In this document: positions 22,700-33,023 of the stretch, piece after piece
How the letters are laid out: the number at the start of each line of letters is the position of its first letter
Position numbering within the stretch: position 1 is the first letter of the stretch
NCBI GenBank assembly: GCA_011799875.1
Contig: CM022302.1
Location: forward strand, 54,351,153 to 54,415,152
Source: Thinopyrum elongatum
Taxonomy: Eukaryota; Streptophyta; Magnoliopsida; Poales; Poaceae
DNA length: 64,000 bases
Direction: 5' to 3'
Program-made: the position numbers and the translations under genes
Notes under the pieces: model-generated
Seen by the model: the letters and a program-made list of their open reading frames with translations, nothing else
Database searches by the model: none
Told to the model about the DNA's origin: nothing

Positions 22700-24216
22700 T
22701 CAATTTGGCATACACATGTTTGTTTGGGTTGCAGCTTTTTCAAAAGCACGGCTTCCCTCACAAGCGCCTAGTTTGAAAAGCCAAACCAGCCTACAAATGC
22801 TATGTATCACTCGTTGTGAGCTATAAATGGGCGCCCCGACTTGGCCGGCAGTAGCGTCCGCAGGGCGCGGGGAGGGTCCCGAAAATGCACGGAACACAAT
22901 TTAACACTATATGATTTAAAAAAAATACGTGTACACTTTTAAAATTAAATGATTTTTTAAAATGTGCGACCAGTTTTTTAAATTACATGAACATTTAAAA
23001 AATGTGTGAATAATTTTTTAATTACATGAATATTTTTTAAATTTTATGAACATTTCTTTAATTACATGAACAAATTTTGCACCTTTTATTTTAAGCTGGT
23101 TATATAAAATTAATAAAACAAACATGTTTTTGATATATATATTTTTTAGAACATTTGAAAATATGTATAACGGGAAAAAATAAAGAGAAATCAAAGAAAA
23201 AACTGTTCATTGCTAGACTATTTGACTTTGGGCTTTGACCGGGCCAAAGTGGGGTCAAGCATAGCTACGTCTCAACCTAGGGTCATGTTGGGTATTTTGC
23301 GAAGTAATTAGTTCCCAAAAAAAAAAATTTGTGAAGTAATTGCATGTTGCCCTTGAGATTGGCTTGGTTCTAACCTGGACTAAGCTTGTACTAGTTCATT
23401 GCTAAACTTTGCAAATCATGAAGTTGGCCAATCTCGACATTTTCTTGATATGTTTTGATTCATGATCATTATATGTTCATTGGTTTTACCTCTCACCTGT
23501 CATACCCATTTCTTCGCTAAAATTTATCACAAGCATGCCAACAACATGCAAGCATGTAAATAGCCCTAAAACCGAAATATTGTCGAATAGATATGACATG
23601 CCGATCTTGAATAAAAACATCCAGTGCGAGAAAAGCACATTAAACTTTAGATTGTAAAATGCTTGTTCTTTGAATACACACAAAAAAGCATGAGCATATT
23701 AACAGCTGAAGACTGCAGGCTTAACCAAATGAGTTGCAAACGGGCTTACAGAACAAGATTTAAAAAAAAACTTATAACTCATGTGCTCGGTTTTAATGGA
23801 ACTTGGAAGTAGGAGCTACCTTGAAGTACGATAAATACCATATAAGTATTCAAATCTCAGTCGCTATATCCAAATTGAATGGTGTAACCAAAGGTTTCAA
23901 ATTTAACCAATTTGCTATACGTTGCTCGACTAAAAATTGTTGTGCCATAAGCAGAATTTTTACTCACCTCCGACCAGCTTCCTCATATGCCCTGCTCCCG
24001 CTTCATCCTCGTCTTCGGCCTCCCACTGCCACTTCTTCTTCCTCCCTCTTCGTTGTTTCTGTAGATTCTTTAAGAGCTCCAACGAGTCCAGCAAGAAAAA
24101 GACGACTACAACGAGGTTAGGGTTTGGGCCTGGGGTGCATGTGTAGGGGGAGGGGGGTCTATGTGCCCCCGGGTTTAGTCTGGTTCCTAGCAGGGACTGG
24201 TGGGGTTGGCAGGTGA

Positions 24217-24360
24217 CACTACTACAAAAAGTCTCATAGTAGACGCATCATCACAAATGGGAATTAGACACCCATCTGTTATATGGCATATCACAGATGA
24301 TTCATACGCGAGCCATCTGTGATAACACCCTAGGTGGTCACCATTGTCCAGTCAGTCCAC
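24217..24360 (+). mobile_element. CACTA end repeated in copy A'
   Basis: CACTACTACAAAAAGTCTCA with the same subterminal inverted motif (ATCACAGATGATTCATACG, CCATCTGTGAT) as 19036. Homology with copy A stops at 24360, inside the CACTA sequence. Confidence 0.6.
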
Positions 24361-25194
24361 GAGTCTTCTGCGATATTCCCTTTTGCCTTTTTCCCTTTTC
24401 TGTACATTTTGATAAAATTGCATACATGCCATTGTTGCATTTGTAAATTCCCTTTAGTGAAATAAAATGAAGTTTTGTTTTGTATATAGTTGACTGAATA
24501 GTGATGTTATCAATAAATATTCTAAGACATTTCTTAACTTTACCTTGTCGTTTTGCAGCTTCATTTCCCACTCAGCCTGAGAAGGCACTATTCAGAACCT
24601 GAGGAAGCTTAAGATTTCTAATGCTGAGTTATGTGCTCTTTTGGGTTACAGATACCAAAATCTTAAATAGCAAAGGTAATTCTTTTTTCATTTAATTGTT
24701 ATTGTCCTATTATTTTTTAATTTTCTGTGCTACCTAAGAAATACTAATGCACATTATTACGGTTACTTGTAGACTTATTTTCTTTTCGTATACCCTGTAC
24801 GAAACACTTGAAGGATATGGCGGCTGGTGCAATCGACGGCAAAAAGGTGCCAATGCATTCAGTTATGTAAAGTTGGATAGATAGCTGGCATTACGCAGTG
24901 CATCCCGAGTGCTCTCCTAATGGTCCAGATAAAAATGCCATATACGGTGAAACTGCGTATAATTTTCATATACTTATTTTACAAGATATTCCTTCAATTA
25001 TCTGGTTTGGACATACTTATATTGGTTTGCTTCTAGCTGCATCTTAATCTATACTTGTTGTAGATCATGTGGGATTAGATGATGGATATGAATATGAACA
25101 TTTGAGTTCTAAATTTCTTCGAAAAATCCGCACGCCGGTGAAATTCAGGAATGTCTTGGTACCTTTGCACCTTCGTCCTACCCGGACTCTCGCG
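24361..25194 (+). other. unassigned stretch, possibly intron-bearing transposon gene relic
   Basis: 834 bp between the CACTA end and G3. Intron-like borders occur (TTTTGCAG near 24553, AGGTAATTC near 24675). A short open stretch near 24890-24960 reads GWHYAVHPECSPNG-like with disruptions. I recognise no family. The last 60 bp (CTACCCGGACTCTCGCGG) continue across G3 into 43075. Confidence 0.3.
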
Positions 25195-25199
25195 GGCGA
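25195..25199. repeat. target site duplication GGCGA of G3 (left)
   Basis: GGCGA directly precedes the 5' LTR and recurs at 43070-43074 after the 3' LTR. Confidence 0.9.
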
Positions 25200-25797
25200 T
25201 GACGAGGACATGTACCTAGGGTAGGGTCATAGGCCCGACCTAGGCACCCTACCCAAGGACACTGCCTTAGAGTCAAAGACATTCAAAATGCAACAGAAGA
25301 AACCGACTGACTTCACCTTGGAGTGCAATCCACTCGACCAGTTGTTTCACTCGGATACCCCAATTCCATTCGACCAAGATGATGTCACTCGACCATACGA
25401 GAAACCACTCGGAGTACGGAAGACCTAAGGTCACTCAGGATGGCAACGGTCAGGCGTTCACTCTGTAGTCTTAAAGATCATTTATAGCTCTTTATAGCTA
25501 GCGTTACCAGTAACGCCCTGTCTTAATGTATATTGAACCCTGTGTAACGTGTGATGGCTGGGGTCCAGGCGCACTCTATATAAGCCACCCCCCTCCACTG
25601 GCACAAGGGTTCGCACACCCTGTAACTCTCACGCATAATCCATTTGACCAAGCCTCCGGGCACCGAGACGTAGGGCTGTTACTTCCTCCGAGAAGGGCCT
25701 GAACTCGTACATCTTGCGTGCACAACCTCACCGTAGCTAGGATCCTACCTCCTCCTACGTACCCCCTATTCTTACTGTCAGACTTACTCCCACGACA
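25200..25797 (+). repeat. 5' LTR of G3
   Basis: 598 bp, TGACGAGG...ACGACA, with TATATAA at 25577-25583 and repeated CACTCG(G/A) motifs. The LTR ends one base before GTTGGCGCC. Confidence 0.93.
25577..25583 (+). promoter_or_regulatory. TATA box of G3 5' LTR
   Basis: CTCTATATAAGCCACC, conserved in the 3' LTR at 42850-42856. Likely start of transcription is about 30 bp downstream. Confidence 0.6.
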
Positions 25798-25799
25798 GT

Positions 25800-25817
25800 T
25801 GGCGCCCACCGTGGGGC
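25800..25817 (+). promoter_or_regulatory. primer binding site of G3
   Basis: TGGCGCCCACCGTGGGGC starts three bases after the LTR. TGGCGCC starts are common in Tat/Athila-type elements. I did not verify the exact tRNA. Confidence 0.65.
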
Positions 25818-25869
25818 AGGTGTTTTAGCGACTTCCGGTGAGGTTGCAGTTTTTCCGATCTCCATCAAC

Positions 25870-26645
25870 ATGGTTTCTGGCGGTGGTTTGGCTGAGGGCC
25901 GCGAGATCCGTCTCGGCGCGCTCGTTCTCATCGCCGACGACTCCGCCTGGCTCCAGGAGGCCCCCCTCGACGTCGAGACGCTCCCCGTCCGCGGGGCGAC
26001 GCACTTTCGCGCATGTGTTCGCGGCGTCCTTCTGCGGCAGCCGTCAACCCAGTATCGGTCGGCTCCCGCGGCATCCTCACTCCCCGCTGTCCGCCGTCAC
26101 AAGCGATCTGGTCGATCGCGGCTTCAGCGGTGGGTGAAGCATGCGGTGGCCCGCCAGTCGGCCACCCCACAAATCACGGCAATTGAGCCCGACGAATCTC
26201 CCTATGGACTATTCGACCTGTCGACTGATTCCGCCGAGACTCTGTCCGAGTGCGGAAGCAGTGACCCTGCGGCGGAGGTCCTAATGGTCGATACGCCGCG
26301 CGGCCCGCCTGGTTTCCGTCGCGGTGGCGGCGGCGATGGTGGCGGCGGCTCGTCGCATGGTCACTAAGAATATCGTCCTGAAGCCCTCACTTCGGAGCAG
26401 AGGGACGAGCTGCATCATCGCGATATGGGGGCCCTCCACACCCCCATCATTGGGGAGACCTCCGAGGCTCGGGCCTTGGAAGCTGCGCGTCTAGCCACCT
26501 TGGCTGAGCGCGCGTGACCGGAAAATCTCCAACATTCACTCGACGAACGAGCTCGCTGTCAGATCCCCGAATCCAGTCGACGGCAACGATAGTTGTTTCC
26601 TCCTGAGCCCCAGGTATACCGCACTCCGATCCAGAATCTTATAGC
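25870..26645 (+). pseudogene. G3 gag, N-terminal part, cut by solo LTR
   Basis: Open from MVSGGGLAEGREI (25870) to TAA at 26365-26367, ending in a Gly-rich stretch. The same frame then continues with homologous-looking sequence (RPEALTSEQRDELHHRD) and at least two more stops (near 26515 and 26590) to PIQNL at the insertion point. It resumes at 28820. This disordered N-terminal Gag region precedes the capsid-like core. ATG 25870 lies 52 bp after the primer site and is the likely start. Confidence 0.7.
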
Positions 26646-28819
26646 TGTAGGAGATATGCCCTAGAGGCAATAATAAATGTTATTTATTATCTCCCTGTTC
26701 ATTATTATGTTTATGTTCCATGCTATAACTGCTGTGGTTCCCGAGCCCGTATATCCATAAAGGCTCTGGGGAAAACCCATGTGCACGTGTGGAATAATAA
26801 ACGGTAAAATGTATTCCTAGTCGTGCCTCTAAGACTGGCTCAAGTGTTGCATGATGATTATGTTTTCCCAATCATGGGCATGTCTATGCCAGCAACTTTG
26901 AGGGCACAATGTTAGCAGAACATTTGTGTTGAATCGACCTGAATTGATGTTATGCTATGAGATACATTCGTCATAAGTTTATGGTTAATAACACAGAGAT
27001 GGTTAACGTTTGCATAATTCCTCAGACCATGAGAGTATTGAGTTTCTTCATGCTTGATTCATGAACTTTGGGGTTTGTTAAACGTCATCCGTAACTGGAT
27101 GGCTATTACGGCGGCTTACGGGTTCATGGGAAAGTATGTCAAGTAACTTGATAGCTCAAGATTGGGATTTGCTCCTCCGACGATGGAGAGATATCTCTGG
27201 GCCCTCTCGGTGTTACGGTATCCATCATCGTCTGGCCAGACACTTTGTGATTTGATCACGGGGATGCCGGAACACGGTAACGAGAAAAGAGAACAATACC
27301 GGTAACGAGGTGACTAGCATAGTGGACAAGTTGTTGATCCACGGGAATGCCAACATGTCTCACCTCGGGTATTTGTAACATATCGCGAAGCAACAGGAAT
27401 AGCACACGGCAACTGGAGGTTCACTCGAATATTCATTCGTGTGGGTATAGGGGTCAATATGGGTGTCCACGGCTCCGATGTTGATCATTGATCGGAAGGG
27501 GTTTCCGTGTCATGTCTATACTTCACCGAACCTATAGGGTCACACGCTTAAGGGTCATCTATCTGCTGAATACTAGACAGGGAGTCTGAGAGAAAATCAC
27601 CGAAAAAGTTTCGGACACCGAAAAGTTTCGTACAGCGGAAAAGTTCCGCAGAGAGAGGTCACCAGATGAGTTCCGGTGAAACTGAAAAGTTGTTTCAGGG
27701 GATACCATTAAGTCAAAATGGTTTCGGCGCATGCCTGATAATTCTTGGAGAATGCCAGAATTATTCTGAAAACTTCTGGGAATTTTCTGGAAGAAAAACC
27801 GGAAATGTTCCGGGGCTGCCGGAACCGCTTCAGATGCTTTTCGCAGATGAAATCACTAAACTGGAATTGTTCCAGAACGCGTTGAAAATTATTTTAGTGT
27901 GTACTAGAAATGTTCTAAGCCCACATAAATATTTTCAGTTCGAACGGACGCTGAAAAATGCCGTCATGAATAGTGAAAGTGCTTTTTGGGAATTTTATGG
28001 AAAGCACCTTTTGGGAAATTTCCCAAAAGGCTTCTAGAAGCCTTAGGCACTAAGGAAGCCCCCTTAGGGGGGCCCCCCCAAGGGGTGGCCAGCCATGGAG
28101 GGTGGAGCTCCATGGAGCTCCACATGGCACTCCTTTTTGCTTTATTCTTTATGTAAATGACATAAAGTGGGGGTACTTTTGGTATTTGTGAATGCCAACT
28201 TTACCCCTTGGCTTTCCTATAAATAGAGGAGAGTGGGCTGCCCACAACTCCATCCCTTCTCACATACAAGTGCCATTGCAATGATCTGGCTTCTCTCTCC
28301 CTCCCCGCGAAATAGTTTCGTAGAGCCGAAAGGCTGTCTAGGTTCCGGTGGGAACTAGTTCTGGACGGCGAAGCCCTGCCGGATAGATGACACCGTATGT
28401 GTGCAACTCTGTAGAGAGGTCGTAGTTACGATCTTAGTGCCCGAGGGGCTGTTCGTGAGTGCCTCCCGAAGGGCTGTCCAAGTGACGGTCCGAGTTCTGT
28501 GAGTCCTCCCGAAGGGCTGTCCGAGTGACCGTCCGAGTTTCGAAGGTCCTCCCGAAGGGCTGTCCGCGACACCGTCCGGGGGACTATTCGACCGCCTCCC
28601 GGAGGGCTGTCCGGGGCGCGGATGAGGGTATACATCCTCGCGGTTGGGAGGTTGTAAATCCTAGCTGCGGGGATCTGCACCGCCGATCGTCATCGACTCT
28701 ACTTCCGCTGCGCTACGAGTCGGTAACGAAAATGATTAAACCTTGTATGCAGTCTCCATAGTGGTCCTGGGCTGGTGCGTAGGTCGGAAAATTTTTGTTT
28801 TCTGCTGCGTTACCCTACA
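26646..28819 (+). repeat. solo LTR of the Angela-like Copia family
   Basis: 2174 bp, TGTAGGAG...CTACA, flanked by ATAGC at 26641-26645 and 28820-28824. It is the same family as the LTRs at 1554 and 9042 but more diverged: GC-rich change near 28040-28090, TATAAATA in place of TATATAA, several substitutions. Solo LTRs arise by recombination between the two LTRs of a full element. The hairpin row is largely kept, and one of the two heat-shock-like triples is intact (27780-27792). Confidence 0.93.
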
Positions 28820-30120
28820 ATAGCTGCAGCCCATATAGCAGAGTCGATTCAGCCGTCCCAATCAGAGGCTGGAAGAGGTTTGATGCAGATTCGAGCGCTG
28901 CTCCGGGCAGCAGGTGAGCAAAACTCTGCCGTTTCTCAGTCGCGCAACAGGATCCATAGCAGATCTGTGGTCGCATACACTGTTCAGTCGGCTCACAGCC
29001 CAAGGTCACCTCGGCGGCGCGAAGATCGTGGGCACCGCCAGGACCAGTATCTGGGTCGAGGCCACGGACAGTACGATCATCGGTACGGCCGTGATGACAA
29101 CCGTCGAGTGCCTACGCCCCCTCCAAGAGGCGGATCGTACGCACCTCGGCCGCATGATGATAGGCGCTTGTATGGTGATGAGCGGAGAGCTCCGGTCGAC
29201 CCAAGAGAGCCTGGGTTTGATGCAAGATCACTTCTCGTGCAAGGTTTGGTCGACAGAGGCCGAGCACACAGGGAAGGACAAGATAGGAATCATCTGAGTG
29301 GAAGCAGAGTTCACGTGTCTGGGCCTGAATGTTTCAGCAGAGCCATCAGAGCTGCTGAGATTCCACCCAACTTCAGGTTGGCGACAGGAGTAAGCAAGTT
29401 CACTGGTGAGTCGAAGCCAGACACTTGGCTAGAGGATTACCGAGTGGCTGTGCAGATTGGTGGCGGCAATGATGATGTAGCCATGAAGCACCTCCCCCTG
29501 ATGCTGGAGGGCTCAGCCAGAGCTTGGTTGAATCAGTTGGCCCCTGGTAGTATTTTCTGTTGGGAAGATTTGGCCCGAGTGTTCGTCAGGACGTTTGAGG
29601 GCACTTGCAAACGACCCGCAGGGTTGGCTGAACTACAGCATTGTGTCCAAAAACCGAATAAAACTTTGAGTGATTATATCCAGAGATGGACCACTCTTCA
29701 TCATACCGTGGAGAATGTGTCAGAGCATCAGGCGGTTTGCGCCTTCAAGGAGGGCGTTCGGTACCGAGAACTTAACCTGAAATTCGGTCGGACAGGAGAC
29801 ATGTCCCTGGCTCGGATGATGGAAATAGCCACTCGGTACACTAACGGCGAGGAAGAAGACCGACTCCGCAGTGGCAAGAATAAACCAGTCGCCCAGGACG
29901 CCGGAGGAGGAAATTCCAGTCGGAAGCAGAAGCGCAAAGCCGAAGCCGCAGGTCCTGGTGAAGCCGCAGTTATGAACCAAGGGAAGTTCAAAGGAAAGCC
30001 TAAGGGGCCTTGGATCCCCAAGAAAGTGAAAGATCAAGCGGGGAAATGATGTGCTTGATTTACCGTGTCACATACACACCAAGAAAGATGAAGAGGGAAA
30101 CCTGATTTACCCCAAGCATA
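28820..30120 (+). pseudogene. G3 gag, central and C-terminal part
   Basis: Open frame to TGA at 30047-30049; an ATG at 28775 is inside the solo LTR and not real. After an Arg/Asp-rich linker (about 29010-29300) comes the gag core: TGESKPDTWLEDYRVAVQ, LEGSARAWLNQLAPGSI, KTLSDYIQRWTTLHHTVENV. A basic Lys-rich tail follows (RKQKRKAEAAG, KFKGKPKGPW). The frame is broken at 30047 and then by the CACTA insertion at 30121. The interrupted Gag linker resumes at 37158. Confidence 0.85.
30118..30120. repeat. target site duplication ATA of CACTA
   Basis: ATA precedes the element and recurs at 37158-37160. Three-base duplications are the rule for CACTA elements. Confidence 0.85.
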
Positions 30121-30894
30121 CACTACAAGAAATATGTCAACTTGCGACCATCACTATTGGTCGCTGAATGGTCATTGTTTTTCATTTGCGACCTTTTTGT
30201 GACCAAAAACAGATGGTCAAAAGCTGGCCATCGTAAACTAAAATTAACGACCTTCTTTGTGATATGTAAAAGGTCGTTGGTTCTACGACCAAATTTTTGG
30301 TCACTGGCAGCCTCCCCAGGCCACGTAGGATCCAGCGTGGCAAGCTGACATGGATAAGAATCAGCCCGGTCCAATTCGGTGTTTTACATGGGCCAAGCCC
30401 ATTAATTCAGCCTTTTTAATATATTTTTTCCTGTTAATTTTCGCTAGCTACATGGGCTTGGGCCATTGATTCGGCCTTTTTTTGCTTTCTGAGATGCAGC
30501 CTTTTCACATTCTATATAATTTCGCTTTTCGGGTTTTCTATGTTTTTTTGTTACATTCAATTTTCTTGTCAGATTCTTCTAGGCACTAGGTCCCAAACAT
30601 CAGGTTTTAATTTTTCACAACTTGTAACTCAACGATATACCAATCAGAGAACACATTTAAAATATATTCAAATAACAGCCAAATCACCGATATACCAATC
30701 AAGTTTATTACATTCCACCAATCACAATATAACCATACAATATTACACCAATCACAATATAGCACTCTACAGATAAAACGCTCAACAAGTACAGGCACGT
30801 CTCCAACACCTTAGCGCCTTCAACCTGCAAAACATCACATCCAGCCACATATTAACGATCAAATCAATTCACCCCTTGACAGCAATAAAAAATT

Positions 30895-31010
30895 GTGCTG
30901 TATTGGAAGCAATACTCCAATACTCCAATACACTCCAATACTGTTGTAATACTCCAATACTGCTGTATTGGAAGCAATACTGCGGTAGTTCAAGCAGTAC
31001 TTCAGTACTG
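30895..31010. repeat. short TCCAATAC repeats inside the CACTA
   Basis: Repeated (T)CCAATAC motifs plus inverted GTATTGG copies (TGCTGTATTGGAAGCAATAC twice). Adjacent 30640-30780 has ACCAATCA repeats. Nothing coding is seen in 30380-31530. Confidence 0.5.
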
Positions 31011-31539
31011 TAGTTCAGTGGAGTAGCTGCAAAGAATTAACACTAAGCATAAGATACACTAAGAATTTTCAGTGGAGCAGCTGCACATAATTAAGAAAGC
31101 ATCAGTAAGTTAACAAGCTACTGAAAAACTACTGCAACCAAAACAGTACTGCAAAATACAGAATTTGCAAAAATTTGTAAGCTGAATTTTTTGCCAAGGA
31201 AACAAAATTTTATAGCTTCAGGCCTACAGAATAGCTTCAGGCTGGAGCGCTACAGTTGTTGGTTAGACTTCATATAGCTTCAGGCTGGTTGGAGTACTAC
31301 AGCAGCAACCATTTCATGGTTAGACTACTCCATTTGCATTAGCCAAATATTCATATATCTACAGTAGCTTCAGGCTGGTTGCCTGACTAAATAGTCATCC
31401 TCTCGTGAGGATTCTGCAGCAGAAGAGTTGCTGCTTAGGTAGTGGCAATAGTTGACCCTACGCTAAATTGCTCTTTGCAATTTTGGACTGAATGTATTGA
31501 GATGTTTAGCTACTGTCAGCAGAGTTGTAGAGTAGTGAT

Positions 31540-31656
31540 TTACGGACGGGGTGTGATGGGCTCACCGAAGTAGAAGGTGGCGTACTTGGCGCAGACCTCG
31601 CCGCAGCGGTCGTAGGCATCGCCCCGGAGGCCCCAACCGAGTGCTTGTTTCAGCAC
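31540..31656 (-). pseudogene. PSY: captured phytoene synthase exon fragment in CACTA
   Basis: Minus-strand translation gives VLKQALGWGLRGDAYDRCGE, then VCAKYATFYFG, and stops at 31540. Plant phytoene synthase has AYDRCGEVCAEYAKTFYLG at the start of its conserved prenyltransferase domain, preceded by a VLRQA-type segment. The fragment matches in order, with one residue missing (AKYA-TFY) and a shortened linker. Right after FG comes GGTGAG, a good splice donor, so this looks like the end of a coding exon taken with part of its intron. The donor gene condenses two GGPP molecules in plastid carotenoid synthesis; this fragment lacks all catalytic DxxxD sites. Identification is from remembered family sequence, not a search. 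Confidence 0.65.
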
Positions 31657-32043
31657 CAAGTTAAATTCAGTCAAGCATGTAAGTAGATTCAGACCTGCAG
31701 CATACCATGCAAAAAATGAAGTATGGCTCTGAAGGGAATTCTATGATCGTCGGAACATCCAGTAATGTTTAGAACCCCAAGATGGTGATATTAGTGCAGG
31801 ACTGGAACAAAGAATGATGGCATACTAGACGAGCAGTGAGTGGCAGAACAGAGCAACCATATATCAAGGTAAAGGTGATTCTATCTATGCACCATGATTC
31901 TTTTGTCCAGGAAAAGATATCATCTGAACTGTAGTCGACCTAGAGTGTACGAGGGCATAGTATTTGTCTATCCAGAATATACTACCGAGTGTTGTATTCT
32001 TTTTCCAGACAAAAACATTAAGCTATCTATCTAGTACAGTAGC

Positions 32044-32223
32044 TGCTAGCCGTGAGAGCGGTGAAGATTGAGGTGACCTGAGCAAGCGCCAAGGGCTGAT
32101 GGTCAGTCGGTGATGCTGAACCCGATGGCCCCATTTGTTCGCTGGTCATGGTCGCCATGGTTCCAAGGTCCTGCAGAAATTGGCAGCCACTCTGTTTCAA
32201 AGCTCCCCCATGGCGCCTAATCA
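32044..32223 (-). other. unidentified open stretch in captured block
   Basis: Minus strand, 60 codons up to TAG, with ATMTSEQMGPSGSASPTDHQ. It lies between the two recognised captures and on the same strand. I do not recognise it; it could be captured exon, intron or chance. Confidence 0.2.
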
Positions 32224-32326
32224 AAACAGAGCAAGAATGGGGGATCTAGCACACGGTGGATGCGAGCTAGGACAAATTGGGGGAGGCGATTTACCTCATG
32301 TGCTCGACGGACGAAGGCGGCGGATC

Positions 32327-32416
32327 TCAGACGAACAGGTCGCAGTCGTAGCTCTCCTCGCCCCCGCCGTCAGCGACGATGGGCGTTTCCCCGTCCTTGA
32401 GCATCTTCCGCGCCAT
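32327..32416 (-). pseudogene. captured first exon of cytosolic glutathione reductase in CACTA
   Basis: Minus strand from ATG (32416-32414): MARKMLKDGE, then a Gly/Glu-rich stretch and SYDCDLFV before TGA at 32329-32327. Cytosolic plant glutathione reductases begin MARKML-DGE and have YD-DLFVIGAGSGG, the FAD-binding fold start, after a variable acidic stretch. Here homology ends at DLFV, just before the dinucleotide-binding glycines. A GTAAAT splice-like site lies about 35 bp further. The 530 bp upstream (32417-32948) is GC-rich like a grass 5' leader and may be its promoter or leader. The fragment cannot make enzyme. Identified by eye. Confidence 0.6.
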
Positions 32417-32950
32417 GGCTTGGACTCCGGTCAGCCGCTGAACAGAACCCTAGGACGACGCTTGGGGGTGCAGGCGTGGGGGTGAGACATAGATCAGACG
32501 CCCACGGGCATCGCGCGGCGGCGGCGGCAACGGCGAACGATGGAGGGATGCATGGCCGCCGTGAGGGTTTTGGGGGCCGGGTCAACACCGTAAGTGCTCG
32601 GAACGGCGGCATCATCGCGCTCCGGATGCGGTCGTCGGAGGCGCTGCGGAGCAAGCATGGACGGTACGAGGCCGTGGAGACGAGGCTGCGGTGCCGGCGC
32701 GAGGGTGGATCGAGGGGAGGGGAGGAGGGTGGATCGAGGGGAGGAGACGAGGCTGCGGTGCCAGTGGTGGGTGGGTGTGGGTGGCGGCGGGGTTGCCTTG
32801 ATGGGATATGGGGGATCGAGGGGAGGGTGGTGGGTAGGTTAGGGTTTCTGTTTCTCGGGAGAAGCTCCACCGTTGGATGGATGCGCGATGTATGGCTCAG
32901 ATTGCTCCAATTTGGTGATCCGCGTGAAGGCGGTTCCTCGCGTCTCATTG
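32417..32950 (-). promoter_or_regulatory. GC-rich leader/promoter-like sequence upstream of captured exon
   Basis: Abrupt GC-rich island in an AT-rich transposon, with CCCTCGATCCACCCTCCTCC-type direct repeats (about 32700-32760). It contains AACCCTAACC- and AGGGTTCTG-like motifs common in plant leaders. A long minus-strand ORF here (192 codons) is compositional. Probably captured 5' flank of the glutathione reductase gene. Confidence 0.35.
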
Positions 32951-33023
32951 GCCGGCTGTCTCACGCTTGAATCTCAAAAAATTGAACTCAAATCTCTGAA
33001 TATTTTTCAAAAAAACATAACAA

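Larger units (their letters stand above)
21301..24360 (+). repeat. direct segmental duplication, copy A' (with LINE inserted)
   Basis: Counterpart of 17199-19179, enlarged by a minus-strand LINE (21690-22699). The Stowaway-like MITE (21419-21624), AT-rich part (22910-23170), pyrimidine-rich part (23970-24120) and CACTA end (24217) repeat in the same order. It also holds about 90 bp near 23610-23690 that copy A lacks. Confidence 0.85.

Noticed and set aside
28775..28819. ATG at 28775 as the start of the G3 gag ORF
   Set aside because: It is inside the solo LTR, at the same place as 11171 in the other copy.
32370..32948. 192-codon minus-strand ORF in the CACTA
   Set aside because: Pro/Arg/Ser-rich leader-type sequence; it is in a different frame from the glutathione reductase start and has no domain.
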